Below are positions 27,413 through 36,963 of a stretch of 64,000 nucleotides of DNA, piece after piece. Source of the stretch: Thermoguttaceae bacterium (lineage in GTDB: Bacteria; Planctomycetota; Planctomycetia; Pirellulales; Thermoguttaceae); assembly GCA_025060325.1 (NCBI GenBank), contig JANXBW010000001.1, positions 359,141 through 423,140 on the forward strand. The letters run 5' to 3'. Within the stretch, counting starts at the first letter, position 1. Each line of letters begins with the position of its first letter. Position numbers and translations under genes: made by a program. The notes beneath the pieces are model-generated. The model made no database searches. It saw only the letters and a program-made list of their open reading frames with translations, and was not told the origin of the DNA.

Positions 27413-28162
27413 CTACTCCTCCATTTCGGTCAGCTCGTTGATTAAATATTTCGCCGCCACTTGCCAGACTTTTTCCTTCGGTTCCTCTCCCCGTTCAATT
27501 CGCTCCAAAAGCTCCAGGTCGGATGTCCACACCGTATCGCCCGGGGCCATCAGGCAGAAACTGTCGGGCAAGTAATCAGGGTAAAGCGTGTCGTCCTTGA
27601 TATAGAAGTGGCGACGGCACCGGGTGGTGGGGAAAATCCGCATAAACGGCATGATATCATTGGGCTTAAACCACAGTTTTATCTCCCGCTCGGCTGACTC
27701 CGGCGAATCGGACGCATGAACCAAATTGTCCAAGCGATGGCCAATGATCTCACCATTGGCGTTGACAATTGGAACAACTGTGCCCAGCGCCCGGATGGAA
27801 CCGGGCTTGCTTTCCCGTGCCTCATGCGGATTCGTCGGCCCGGCAATATTGCGAATGGTGGCCACGGCATTTGGACCACAATAGACGATGGCAATCACGC
27901 GCCGCCGATAGGGTAGATCGCGATAGTGGATACGACCCATGATGTAGTCGATCAGCGTGGGGTAATAAGACTTGCCCCGGTGTTCGGCGTAATGGGTCTC
28001 CGCAAGTACCCGCGTAACGTGCACGACCTTCATCCCAGCAAAGCGCAGCCGTGTATGAAACTCGGAAAATTGCGACAAGATATATCCTGTTAACGACAAT
28101 TTCAAAGCATCGGGTTTAATCAACACAAGGGTCTGCTCAAGATCGGGCGGATAACTAGCCAT
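27413..28162 (-). CDS. ndk: Nucleoside diphosphate kinase, extended form
   Basis: NDP kinase transfers the gamma-phosphate of ATP to NDPs through a phosphohistidine. The family core is clear: EQTLVLIKPDAL at the N-terminus, AGPTNPHEA, GSIRALG and the active-site NLVHASDSPESAEREIKLWF with the catalytic His at about 149. Ordinary NDKs have about 140 residues; this one has 249. There is an insert of some 15-20 residues around YIMGRIHYRDLPYRRR and GEIIGHRLD, and an ~80-residue C-terminal extension (about 168-249) with FPTTRCRRHFYIKDDTLYPD. The extension resembles nothing I know. Kinase activity is probable since all active-site motifs remain. The 1-kb gap upstream has no visible promoter. Confidence 0.92.
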   Translation of the reverse strand: MASYPPDLEQTLVLIKPDALKLSLTGYILSQFSEFHTRLRFAGMKVVHVTRVLAETHYAEHRGKSYYPTLIDYIMGRIHYRDLPYRRRVIAIVYCGPNAVATIRNIAGPTNPHEARESKPGSIRALGTVVPIVNANGEIIGHRLDNLVHASDSPESAEREIKLWFKPNDIMPFMRIFPTTRCRRHFYIKDDTLYPDYLPDSFCLMAPGDTVWTSDLELLERIERGEEPKEKVWQVAAKYLINELTEMEE

Positions 28163-29167
28163 GAGAGTATCCTTTAGTTATCTGCGAAATAACGTCCCGG
28201 TCATTAGTATGCGGAATTCTGCTGTATCCCGGCAGAACAAATCTCCACAAAGACGCAGGGGACTTATCTTTCGAATCAATGTGGGATTCGTAAACAAAGC
28301 CCCAGAGCTTCGGGGATGTTCCTTATTATTGCCGGTGGAAGGTGAGGAGGCTTCTTCACCAAGGAAAACCGTCCTCTCCCACCCGCATTTGCCTATACGC
28401 ATTTAAGTAGGCTAGACGCCCCCCAACCATACAGGATTGCAGCCTCCTTGCGAACATGGCGGCCATCACGGCACGGAGTGCTTCGGAGAACCTTAATGGC
28501 TTAAACCGACGACTACATCCCCAGTTTCTGCCACAGGAGCCCACCCCGCCCCTACCCTGCCCGACCGATCCCGATCAAATTTCGGCACAAATGTTAGAGG
28601 TCTTCCCAAGTCCCCGCAAGGTTTTACACCCGAAATGGTTTTCGGGAACTATCGTTGGGCAAGTTCCCCGACCTGGGAAAGGAATTTCGCGTGCGCGTGA
28701 GCCCCTCGCCTTTTATTCCCGCAGCCGGCTGGTAACAACCCTACTGGCAACCGCTTACCTGAATCGGACCGTCAAGCTCAGTGGGCTGCCGGGCTGGCTG
28801 ATGAAGTCCCATTCCTTACACGGTAAGAAAAATGGCAAAGAAATAAGCGTGCCACTCGCAAACAGAACAGGGAAAATAGGCCCCTTGCGCGAACAAATGA
28901 GGTGCCTTCAGGGCGGCGATTGCCGTTTCATCCGCCATATCTCTTCTTGTATAGCAAAAGGGGTACCTTTGGGGGATCAACGGGAGCAGGGCTAGGCAAG
29001 CGTCTCTCGCGGGCCTCGCGAGGACGGATCCACAGCCGGAAGCAAACAAGAAGGCGGACCGACTGAGGCAGGACCAAACCAATGGTGAGGTGTCCTCAGC
29101 CGTTCCCCTCCGGCAAGAGTTCCACTCCGCGCTCCGGCCAAGAATGTAACCTGCCGGGCTATAAGAC
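28163..29167. other. Gene-free region, about 1 kb
   Basis: Between ndk and pyrF, both on the minus strand. An open frame of 179 codons on the plus strand (28456-28995) has no family likeness. An imperfect GC hairpin near 28298-28316 with a T-rich minus-strand flank is visible but too far from pyrF to be called its terminator. Confidence 0.4.
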
Positions 29168-30121
29168 TCACAGCCGGCCCGCGGGGGTATGCTCCCGTAG
29201 CTCGGCAATCATGTCTTCGGTCGCCTTGCGGACAGCAGCCTGCCACCCACGCTGGCTCGAAAGCGACTGATATTCTGGCCGGCGAAAGGCAAAGATGATC
29301 CCCCGTGAACTATTGACAATCGCCCCTAGGCCGTCGCTTCGGAAAGCTGGAACCACTTCCTTGGCCGTTGCACCTTGGGCGCCGTAACCTGGGACTAGGA
29401 GCCATGCATGCGGCATCACCCCGCGGAGTTCTTCGAGCTGCGCCGGGTAAGTGGCTCCGACTACCGCCCCTACCATTCCCAGGCCAGAGTGCCCTGCCGT
29501 GGCCGCGGCTTGCGTTTCAACCCACTCGGCAATGTGCCGATACACCGGCTTTCCCGCGACCGTTGTGAGGTCCTGAAACTCAGGCGCCCCTGGATTGGAG
29601 GTCCGGACAAGCACGAACACTCCTCCTTCCGCCGCCCTGGCCGCCTCAAGAAAAGGCTGGAGAGCATCAGTTCCCAAGTAGGGATTAACCGTAATTGCGT
29701 CGGCTGGCCATGGGGCGGTTTGATCTGGCGCGAAGTAAGCTTTCGCATAAGCCTCGGCGGTCGAACCGATATCTCCCCGTTTGGCGTCCACGATCACCAA
29801 AAGCCCCCGCTGCCGAGCATAGCCAATCACCCGGGCCAAACTACCCATCCCTTCGGGCCCCAGAGACTCGAAAAAAGCAGACTGGACCTTAACGGCCGGC
29901 ACCAGTTCCGCCACCTGATCGACCACGGCCTCGCAAAAGCGGCAAACCGCCTCGGCTTGGGACTCTCGGGAGTCATGCCCCGCCTGACTGCGAAGTTCGT
30001 CGGGCAGCTCCCGCCACCGAGGATCAAGCCCCACGACAGCAGGGGTTCGTTTGGCTTTTACGGCAAGTGCAAGTTTTTCCCCGAAATGGGGGGATCGATA
30101 CCCTGATCCGGGACTGGTCAT
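29168..30121 (-). CDS. pyrF: Orotidine 5'-phosphate decarboxylase (type 2)
   Basis: OMP decarboxylase makes UMP in the last step of pyrimidine synthesis. The 317-residue protein has the longer, mycobacterial-like form: PAVVGLDPRW near the N-terminus, VPAVKVQSAFFE, the catalytic VDAKRGDIGSTAEAYAKAYF (Asp-Lys-x-x-Asp at about 112-117), PYLGTDALQPFL, and the C-terminal LVPGYGAQGAT phosphate loop. The ATG at 30121 is directly preceded by AGGAGG; an upstream in-frame start would add 38 residues without support. No other pyr gene is next to it. Confidence 0.95.
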   Translation of the reverse strand: MTSPGSGYRSPHFGEKLALAVKAKRTPAVVGLDPRWRELPDELRSQAGHDSRESQAEAVCRFCEAVVDQVAELVPAVKVQSAFFESLGPEGMGSLARVIGYARQRGLLVIVDAKRGDIGSTAEAYAKAYFAPDQTAPWPADAITVNPYLGTDALQPFLEAARAAEGGVFVLVRTSNPGAPEFQDLTTVAGKPVYRHIAEWVETQAAATAGHSGLGMVGAVVGATYPAQLEELRGVMPHAWLLVPGYGAQGATAKEVVPAFRSDGLGAIVNSSRGIIFAFRRPEYQSLSSQRGWQAAVRKATEDMIAELREHTPAGRL

Positions 30122-30464
30122 AGCCTCCTGGTCTCCCAACGCTAATCCGCGACACGTTCCTCCCAATAAGTATGCCTTGATTGTGACTTGGCCCCTGCTG
30201 GGTGAAAACTCCCTTGAAGGCCGAGCGAGGACCACTCCATCCCCATCCGCAGAGAAGAAACACTCGGGCTACGAGAAGTACGCTGATTTGGGGTTTCAGA
30301 TAATTTGGGCGATTTAGAGCGGCTTGACCAGGATGAGTCGTCTAAGCAGAATAGGCCGTGATGTGATATTGCCTATTGGCTGCGCTGACGCTCCCATCTC
30401 CACTTTTTAGATCCGGGGTCAAAGTTTGGGCCGCTTCGCCCAGGGGCTTTGGAGGTCTTCAGCA
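30122..30464. other. Intergenic region between divergent pyrF and the HTH-like gene
   Basis: About 0.34 kb holding promoters in both directions. No operator or hairpin stands out. Confidence 0.4.
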
Positions 30465-31655
30465 ATGACCTGTAACAGGCCGGCTTCTGTGGAAGCAATG
30501 TGCCTACAGGGTGAGTTCGAAGCGCTCCGCAGGGTGCTTCTTAGCGACTGTTACGCCCCTCATCGGCAGCGGCCTTTATCTGACTGGGTGGAAAACGGCG
30601 ATCGTCGACTCCCTTTGCCTTTTCTTAGTCGATCGGTTGGGGAGATTTTGGAAACCCCGTTTGAAAGCCTCCGCAACACTCCTGGGGTGGGGCAGCGAAA
30701 ATTACGAACGCTGATTTGTCTACTAGATCGTGTACGAGCCACTCCGCCTCAGGTCCTTTCCGATCGGGCTGGTGTGTCCACAAATGCTACCGCTCAGTGG
30801 ACCTACGGCGCGGTGGGGAAATTTGATCCCCATAAGGTCTCCGACGTTCTCTGGGAGCAATGGCGCGCTACAGTAGCTCGGTTGGGAATTGAGGACGAAC
30901 CACTCGGTCGGTTCGCCCCATCTTTGAAGTCCCTTGTTCGTACCTTGTGGTGGCAACCGTTGCGCCACTACACGGGCCGCAGTCTGCCAGAGCTCCACAA
31001 ACTCCGGGTTCACGGCGACAAGCGGGTTCAGTCGATTCTGGAGGTTTTCTATCATATCCACCGGGTTGCGGGAGAAGTACCCGGCGATGCTGTCCTTGGC
31101 CTTCGCCTTGTCCCGCGGGCGATCCTGCAGGCGGAAACCTGGTTAGTCAACACGCTTGCGGATCTACAGAACTCGTTTACGCTACAGGCGTTTAGAGATA
31201 ACTTTATCTCGCCACTGCTTTCGCAGCTTGAGAAGGATGCAAACCCAGTTCTGGCCCAAGTGGCCGAGGCCCGCTTGGACGTTAATCCTGAGCCGAACAA
31301 CATCTGCCAAATCGCACGACGTTTCCGGCTAACGCGGGCGAGGATTTATCAACTTCTTCGCGAGATTTCCGAAATCATCCGAGTCCGCTGGCCGGTCGGC
31401 CGACATCTACTTCAAGTGCTCCTAGATCGTGTACGTAGTGGTCGTACTAGCGCCGACAGCAGCCAGGTTATCACTCGACTCGAACTTTGTTTGGAAACCT
31501 TCTTCGGCGAAGGTGAGCCAAGCCCGGCACCGCCACCTACTCCTCGCCGCAAAAAACGGCCGCGCCTTCCCTCCCCAGAGCCTCTTCATGCTCAAAGTGT
31601 TCCGCCGGGACCTCAAACTTCAAGCGAACTTGTCGAGCTAGATCATTCAAGATAA
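30465..31655 (+). CDS. Protein with alpha-CTD-like and helix-turn-helix-like segments, function unknown
   Basis: A 396-residue cytoplasmic protein that I do not recognise. Near residues 50-85 a segment (SVGEILETPFESLRNTPGVG then QRKLRTLICLLDR) resembles the helix-hairpin-helix of the RNA polymerase alpha C-terminal domain. A second segment near 270-305 (NNICQIARRFRLTRARIYQL) has helix-turn-helix character close to sigma-70 region 4. The C-terminal ~45 residues are Pro/Ser/Arg-rich with PRRKKRPR. These features suggest DNA binding or contact with RNA polymerase, but this is inference. ATG at 30465 has GGAGG 9 bases upstream. It is convergent with the DUF4129 gene, ending 10 bases from it, and stands alone in its orientation. 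Confidence 0.7.
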   Translation: MTCNRPASVEAMCLQGEFEALRRVLLSDCYAPHRQRPLSDWVENGDRRLPLPFLSRSVGEILETPFESLRNTPGVGQRKLRTLICLLDRVRATPPQVLSDRAGVSTNATAQWTYGAVGKFDPHKVSDVLWEQWRATVARLGIEDEPLGRFAPSLKSLVRTLWWQPLRHYTGRSLPELHKLRVHGDKRVQSILEVFYHIHRVAGEVPGDAVLGLRLVPRAILQAETWLVNTLADLQNSFTLQAFRDNFISPLLSQLEKDANPVLAQVAEARLDVNPEPNNICQIARRFRLTRARIYQLLREISEIIRVRWPVGRHLLQVLLDRVRSGRTSADSSQVITRLELCLETFFGEGEPSPAPPPTPRRKKRPRLPSPEPLHAQSVPPGPQTSSELVELDHSR

Positions 31656-31665
31656 CGCACAGCGT

Positions 31666-33942
31666 TTACGACTTTGCGGCGGCAAGCTCGGCAGTCCGGG
31701 CAAGACGAGCCTTTTCTTCCAACAGTTCCCATAATGCCCGCAAATTATCAACCGGCAAATCCGGCAGGCCGGCGGGGCTATAAGCTAATCGCGCGTACAT
31801 CTCTCCAAGGTGTCGTAAAAGGATCTGTCCTTCGGGTAAAGACTCAGCAAGGCGCCCCACAAATTCCAAGGGCGTTTCAAATTCCTCTCGGCCGCGGGCA
31901 AACTCGCTGGCCCAGGCTTCCACGGCCTGGAAGATATAAAGCACGAGTTTGGCCCTATCCATCTGCCGCCAGCGGGTGGAGCGAAAAGGATTCGGAAAGT
32001 CCCCAAACCGCGGTCGTCTGGCGGCGGGAACTTCGGGCACTGGCTGTTCTGACTTTGAAGTGATGTGGCCTCCAAACAGGCTCTGCCAAAACTCCCGAAG
32101 CAAGCCCGCAAGGTCGCTCAGCCACTGAAGGACCATCGCACGGTTCCGCCACACCCAAACGGCCAAAACAAGGAGAATAATCGCGAAGATGAGCCACTTG
32201 AACCCTTGAGCCAGCCATTGCCCTACCTCTCGAACCGAGGGAACCTTGGGCGATCGCGGGAGCGAAATACCTTGCGGTTGATTCGGCGGGGTTGCGGACG
32301 AAGGTTGCTCACCCGGAAAGCGTGGTCCCGAACTCGTCCCCCCTAATGGTGTTGATTGCATGCCGCCGAACTGACCGCTCGCGGGTGGTTGGGCCGAGGG
32401 GGTGGTTGGCCCGCGGGAGTCTTGAATACTGGACCGGCCTTCCTCAGCGGCGGAGGATGACCTCGCAGAGGGGTTTAGAACTCCCCCTTTTTGTGAAGAA
32501 TGTACCCCTTCTTGCGAATCTTGCCCAGACTGGGCATCTTCCCGGCGATCGGATTGGCCTGGTCCACCTTGTTGCCCAGACGTCCTTGAAGAAGCTTGCT
32601 GCGGCTTAATTTCCTGGGATCCGGCGCGCCCGTTGGGCCTTTCCCCAGGTGGGCTTGTGCTGCCCGTAGGAGACCCGCCCGTGCCGGCAGCTCCTTGTTG
32701 GCTCGTGACACTTCGCCCGGTTTGAGAAGAACTTGCCGGCGGACTGTCCTGAGCCACTCTCCCGGCAGATTCGGTCATGCCTTGGTGGCCCGGAGCCCCG
32801 GCCGGTCCAGTTCCGCCTCTCTGCGTCTCCCCTCGGGTGCCGGAAGATGCGGCGGTTTTGGACTGTGTTCCCGGCTGTCCTGCTTCCTTCCCCTCTCTTA
32901 CGGGCTCCGGCTTTGCCGAATCCTCTTGCCGGGCGGGGGTTGCCGCGGTGCGATCACCACCGGGATGCCCTGGGCGAGAGTTAGTTGCAGCCTCGCCGGG
33001 AGGCGCAACTGGTGAGCTAGTCGTTCGGGGAGAGGTTACCCAATCAGAGATCCGCGCACCGATGTAGATCGGGGTCGGCCGCGGAACGATCCAGGCCACC
33101 GCCAGCGCAACGATGATGAGCCCAGCTCCCCAGATTAGCCAGGTGGCTGTCATCTCCTCGGGCATGTCCAAACGCCGCGCGCGGACATATCGCCGCAAGT
33201 TGAGAAAGCTTGTTGACAAAAGGAGAGCAAAGGCACTGGCCAAGTAGGTAGCAAGAAGGAGGAGAAGCCAACCGCGCCTTTCCACGCGACTGGCCCCTCC
33301 GAGAAGTTCCCCCAGGCCAAAAAGGGGTAAAGCGACCAAAGACACATACAGTACCCACACTCCGGGGGTATGACGGGTCCCCAGGCGCTTCTTTCTTCCG
33401 GAAAGAACATCTGCCGATTGCTCGCCGGGAGAGACAGTTAAACCCTCCTCCTCCGGTTTGCCAGCTTCGGCTTCTTGCTCTTGCCGCCGCCATCCCAGCC
33501 CCGTAAGCGCTCGCCCCCAAGCGACTTCCCAGAGTGATCCCTCGAGCGGCGGTCCTTGCCCCTCCGCGGCCGTGCATTCTTTTGTTAGTCGATGCGCTGC
33601 CCACCAAACCAAAACCATCAGTCCCAAGTTGATAAGAGTGCTAAAGCTCTTAAACGCTCCACCAAATTCCACAAAACGCTCAAGCGCAGCCAGGGTCACT
33701 AAACCAAGAGCCACTGCATAACCACCGGCACGCGCTTCATCTTGTTCCATCGCAATCCGCGTGATCAGCACGGTCGCCATCACAAACAGGGCCAAAACCC
33801 AGTGGAGCCGCCCGGAATACTGCCCTCGGTAAAAAACGTCTACCAGAAAGAAAAGCAAGCTCCCCAAAAGGAGCATAATCAGCACGGGGTTAAGCACCGC
33901 CAGGACAAAGTCGATTAGCGAGGGCCGAGGTCTATCATTCAT
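31666..33942 (-). CDS. DUF4129 membrane protein with long low-complexity linker
   Basis: A 758-residue membrane protein. Transmembrane helices are visible at about 12-35, 45-62, 75-92 and 100-120, then at about 205-230, 235-255, 270-295, and one at about 615-635. Between the last two lies a ~300-residue linker of Gly, Ser, Pro, Gln and Thr. The C-terminal DUF4129 domain (YIFQAVEAWASEFARGREEF, TPLEFVGRLAE, LAYSPAG) is the usual cytoplasmic tail of transglutaminase-type membrane proteins, but no transglutaminase core is seen. The ATG at 33942 overlaps the TGA of the DUF58 gene (ATGA), so both are translated in step. DUF58-DUF4129 pairs occur in MoxR-linked envelope clusters. Function is not known. 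Confidence 0.85.
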   Translation of the reverse strand: MNDRPRPSLIDFVLAVLNPVLIMLLLGSLLFFLVDVFYRGQYSGRLHWVLALFVMATVLITRIAMEQDEARAGGYAVALGLVTLAALERFVEFGGAFKSFSTLINLGLMVLVWWAAHRLTKECTAAEGQGPPLEGSLWEVAWGRALTGLGWRRQEQEAEAGKPEEEGLTVSPGEQSADVLSGRKKRLGTRHTPGVWVLYVSLVALPLFGLGELLGGASRVERRGWLLLLLATYLASAFALLLSTSFLNLRRYVRARRLDMPEEMTATWLIWGAGLIIVALAVAWIVPRPTPIYIGARISDWVTSPRTTSSPVAPPGEAATNSRPGHPGGDRTAATPARQEDSAKPEPVREGKEAGQPGTQSKTAASSGTRGETQRGGTGPAGAPGHQGMTESAGRVAQDSPPASSSQTGRSVTSQQGAAGTGGSPTGSTSPPGERPNGRAGSQEIKPQQASSRTSGQQGGPGQSDRREDAQSGQDSQEGVHSSQKGGVLNPSARSSSAAEEGRSSIQDSRGPTTPSAQPPASGQFGGMQSTPLGGTSSGPRFPGEQPSSATPPNQPQGISLPRSPKVPSVREVGQWLAQGFKWLIFAIILLVLAVWVWRNRAMVLQWLSDLAGLLREFWQSLFGGHITSKSEQPVPEVPAARRPRFGDFPNPFRSTRWRQMDRAKLVLYIFQAVEAWASEFARGREEFETPLEFVGRLAESLPEGQILLRHLGEMYARLAYSPAGLPDLPVDNLRALWELLEEKARLARTAELAAAKS

Positions 33943-35237
33943 GGCAATACATAAGGTTGACAAAGCTGAGTGATACCAGCCTTATCGCGAAGATGTCGCG
34001 CCTCGATGCCGTATTCCAAGAACTTCCCAGCCATCACAGCGTAATCGTGCGGTTCGTAAGTGTTGATGATTACAGTAATAGCAAGTCCCCCTTGACGCAG
34101 TGCTGCCAGGGTGGCCACCGTGGCCTCGTAAGCGGTAGGCACAATAACCACTACAGTTGCGTCCCGAGGCAGGTGCGGCATGGCCTCGATGACCGTTTGA
34201 GCTACCGAAAGCCCATCACTTAATTCCAGTCGGGCAAGCACCTCGAGGATCCGGTTGAGCTGGGTGTCGCTTCGCACCGTAGGCACGATCACTGGCGCCA
34301 ACCGATCGCTCCTCGGCCGCATTTGCGCTGCCTCGCGAGCTTCCTCTCGGGAGCGATATTCGACCTCCCAACCCTCGGTCCGGATTCGCTCAGCAGCATC
34401 GCGACCGTTGGTGACTAGTCCCACCTGCTGTTGTTGCGCGCAAATTGCGGCCGCAAGCGACGCCGCACAGACAATGCCCAATTCCGCTCGGGCGCTATCG
34501 GGATAGGACTCGCGGTGAAAGTCAAGGACCAACGTGGCCCCTGCGACGCTCGAAGGCTCGTACAACTTTGATTGAAGCCGCCCTGTTCGGGCGGTGGCGC
34601 GCCAGTGGATCTGCCGCAGCGAGTCTCCCGGGTGGTAATCCCGAATGCCGGCTAGCCGCGTCGGATCCTGGTAGAGGCGGTGGGTCATGCGAATTTCTCC
34701 AATCGGCCGGCGGCTAGCGATGTCGAACCCTTCGATCGGTAGAAGCTCGGGATAAACAGTGAGATACTCCGGCCGGGTGACAACCCGCCAGCGACGGAAA
34801 AGGCCGAATAAATCCCCGGTTTCTAAAATGGCTGGACCAATCTGGAAAAAGCCTCTGCCGCGACACTCCAACCCGTAGCAAATCGACGTTCGCATGCCGG
34901 GTTTTAAACCCAGAAGCTGAACACGTCGCCCCCGCACTTCGAGTCTCGCTGGGGGCGGAAGAAGCGCATGCCGGGAGAGCAAATCCTCCACGATACACCA
35001 GACGACTGGGTAACGTCCTGTATTGGTTAAGCTTAAGGTGACTTCGACAGTCTCGCCGATTTCCGCCCGATCGCGACTGGAGCGGCGTTCAACCGCCACG
35101 TTTCGCAATGCATAGCGAACAAGCAACCAGTTAGCAAAAAGAAGTCCGAATAAAGCAACGAAAGCATAAACAAGAAGCCCAAGTCCCAGCACAAGCACCA
35201 CAACCAAAGCAAGGATCACCCAAAAAATCCAGCGCAC
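33939..35237 (-). CDS. DUF58 protein with N-terminal membrane segment
   Basis: A 432-residue protein with two near-adjacent hydrophobic helices at the N-terminus (about 5-45), an Ig-like beta region (EIGETVEVTLSLTNTGRYPV) and the DUF58 core with IRDYHPGDSLRQIHWRATAR and a downstream TLVLDF segment. DUF58 proteins are related to von Willebrand A folds and usually follow a MoxR AAA+ ATPase, which is thought to act as their chaperone. No moxR gene is found in the window. The start is a GTG at 35237 with AAGGAG about 10 bases upstream. It overlaps the DUF4129 gene by 4 bases. The two face away from the DUF1080-vWA genes. Confidence 0.88.
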   Translation of the reverse strand: MRWIFWVILALVVVLVLGLGLLVYAFVALFGLLFANWLLVRYALRNVAVERRSSRDRAEIGETVEVTLSLTNTGRYPVVWCIVEDLLSRHALLPPPARLEVRGRRVQLLGLKPGMRTSICYGLECRGRGFFQIGPAILETGDLFGLFRRWRVVTRPEYLTVYPELLPIEGFDIASRRPIGEIRMTHRLYQDPTRLAGIRDYHPGDSLRQIHWRATARTGRLQSKLYEPSSVAGATLVLDFHRESYPDSARAELGIVCAASLAAAICAQQQQVGLVTNGRDAAERIRTEGWEVEYRSREEAREAAQMRPRSDRLAPVIVPTVRSDTQLNRILEVLARLELSDGLSVAQTVIEAMPHLPRDATVVVIVPTAYEATVATLAALRQGGLAITVIINTYEPHDYAVMAGKFLEYGIEARHLRDKAGITQLCQPYVLP

Positions 35238-36045
35238 CGAGCACGCTCTCCTTGCCTATAATGATTTATGAACCGGAAGCCGGGCACGCCTTCTTGCCCA
35301 TCTCGATCGTGTCAACAATAAGCCGGAAAAATCGGCCCCTTGAGGCGCGAGCCAAGTACTCGGCGCTCCTAAGGCCGCCCAATGATTCACCGGACTCATC
35401 CCCATGTTTAATTGTCCGCGTCCCTGACGGTTCTCTCCAGCCAACGCGCAAGAAAAAGTCGACAGAAAAACATACGGCCTGGCACTTCCCGCTAAATTAC
35501 CTACCCCACCCGGATCCCTCCCCTTAAGACACATTGCCATGAAGAAGAGGGCTCTTCTCCAGTGGAGAAAAAGCGCTCGTCCGCAGAATTCAAAGCGCTC
35601 CGGGCGTTGGTGAGGCACAAGTGGGACTTCCCAATTTGCGATGTTAAAGGCCAGCAGGCCCCCACGCACCATCGTCGAACCGGAACCGGTGGGCGTCGGC
35701 CAACTGGCAAAATAAGCCCAGTTGCGTCGTGTGGTACGAGGTATCACCGAGTTAGAATTAAATCCTAGGCATTGCCGGAAGGCACCAGTGCGGACAGTTA
35801 GCGCAGGGATGCCTTGACCGAGGGGCTTGGCCCAAGAGTTGTTTCCCGCTTCCGGCGCGCATGCGTCGCATATTGCCGCGATTTGGCTTGTCAAGTCGCC
35901 CGAGACTGCACCTGAGCACTGTGAGTCCCCTGTTGTGCCCTTGGGGAAAAATAACGCACGAAGTTGAGCCACGGAAAAGTAAGCACGAGCAAAATTAGAA
36001 GGATTAGCCACATTGAGAGAGTCTTGCGGCCAGAGGAGCTCCGCT
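35238..36045. other. Divergent intergenic region of the envelope cluster
   Basis: About 0.8 kb separating the leftward DUF58 pair from the rightward DUF1080-vWA genes, so regulation of both sides probably meets here. An open minus-strand frame of 284 codons runs across it and into the DUF1080 gene but has no family likeness. A TATA-like CATTATAG lies just before the DUF58 ribosome site, without a matched -35. Confidence 0.45.
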
Positions 36046-36963
36046 ATGTCCGAACCCGCAATGGTTAGCATCCGCGACCAGAGGGCCCCCCGTTTTGTCC
36101 CCATCTCCACAAACCACCCTTGCGGGGGGATTAATCGTTCGACCGCTTTGGGAGGTGCGGTTGGCCTTCTGCTTTCGATGGTGTTTCAGTCCGGCTGGGT
36201 GGGTGCCGAGGCTCGGGAACTGTGGCAGACATGCCTTGTAGTGACAAGCCAGACCCCTTCGCAAGCCGTTCCCTCCCCCGGTCCCGCTTCGGGGCAGACT
36301 GACACATCCAAGCCCGGGGGGTCTTCCAAACAAGAGACTTCCTCGGAAGTTTCGCCCACTTCCTCGGAGGCAAAATACCAGTGGCAAAGCCTTTTTGACG
36401 GGAAAGAGCTTGGCAAATGGGCGATAACCCGCTTTGGCGGGGAGGGGGAGGTGACCGTGAAGGACGGTTGCATTGTCCTCGGGATGGGGAATCCCATGAC
36501 GGGTATCACCTGGACCGGTGAGGTGATCCGGGACAATTACGAGCTCGAAATAGAGGCCAAGCGCACAAGCGGGATCGACTTTTTCGCAACCACCACATTT
36601 CCTGTAGGAAACGAGTTTTGTAGCTTTGTGGTGGGCGGTTGGGCGGGAACCGTCGTCGGCCTATCGTGCGTGGACCTGCGCGATGCCTCGGAAAACGAAA
36701 CCACCCAATTCAAAGTCTTCCAAGACAATCGGTGGTATCGGATCCGGATTCGTGTTTCCGAACCGAAGATCGAGTGCTGGATTGACGACGAAAAGCTTGT
36801 GGACATTAAGCGGCAGGGGCATAAGTTCACGGTCCGGGTCGAATGCGACTTATGCCGGCCGTTGGGAATTGCCACTTGGTGTACGGAGGGAGTGATTCGC
36901 CAGATCCGCATTCGGCAGTTGACACCCCAAGAGGTGATCGATATCGCTGAGGGCCTTCGGTGA
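36046..36963 (+). CDS. Exported DUF1080 (3-keto-disaccharide hydrolase-type) protein, copy 1
   Basis: A 305-residue secreted protein. An N-terminal signal-type segment (about 33-56, ALGGAVGLLLSMVFQSGWVG) and a short Ser/Thr/Pro-rich linker precede a DUF1080 jelly-roll domain: SLFDGKELGKWAI, TGEVIRDNYELEIEAKR, FEATTTF-like segment FFATTTFPVG, DNRWYRIRIRVSEPKIECWI and a C-terminal RQIRIRQL strand. Some DUF1080 proteins hydrolyse 3-keto-glycosides; catalytic residues cannot be confirmed here, so binding or hydrolysis of sugars is only likely. ATG at 36046 is preceded by GAGGAG; an upstream TTG adds 11 residues. A second, shorter paralogue lies 393 bases downstream. Confidence 0.85.
   Translation: MSEPAMVSIRDQRAPRFVPISTNHPCGGINRSTALGGAVGLLLSMVFQSGWVGAEARELWQTCLVVTSQTPSQAVPSPGPASGQTDTSKPGGSSKQETSSEVSPTSSEAKYQWQSLFDGKELGKWAITRFGGEGEVTVKDGCIVLGMGNPMTGITWTGEVIRDNYELEIEAKRTSGIDFFATTTFPVGNEFCSFVVGGWAGTVVGLSCVDLRDASENETTQFKVFQDNRWYRIRIRVSEPKIECWIDDEKLVDIKRQGHKFTVRVECDLCRPLGIATWCTEGVIRQIRIRQLTPQEVIDIAEGLR

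Noticed and set aside
28456-28995. Plus-strand frame of 179 codons between ndk and pyrF
   Set aside because: No ribosome site, no recognisable domain, noise-like composition.
35256-36110. Open minus-strand frame of 284 codons upstream of the DUF58 gene
   Set aside because: No family motifs, unnatural residue composition, and it overlaps the well-supported DUF1080 gene; probably a chance open frame in GC-rich DNA.
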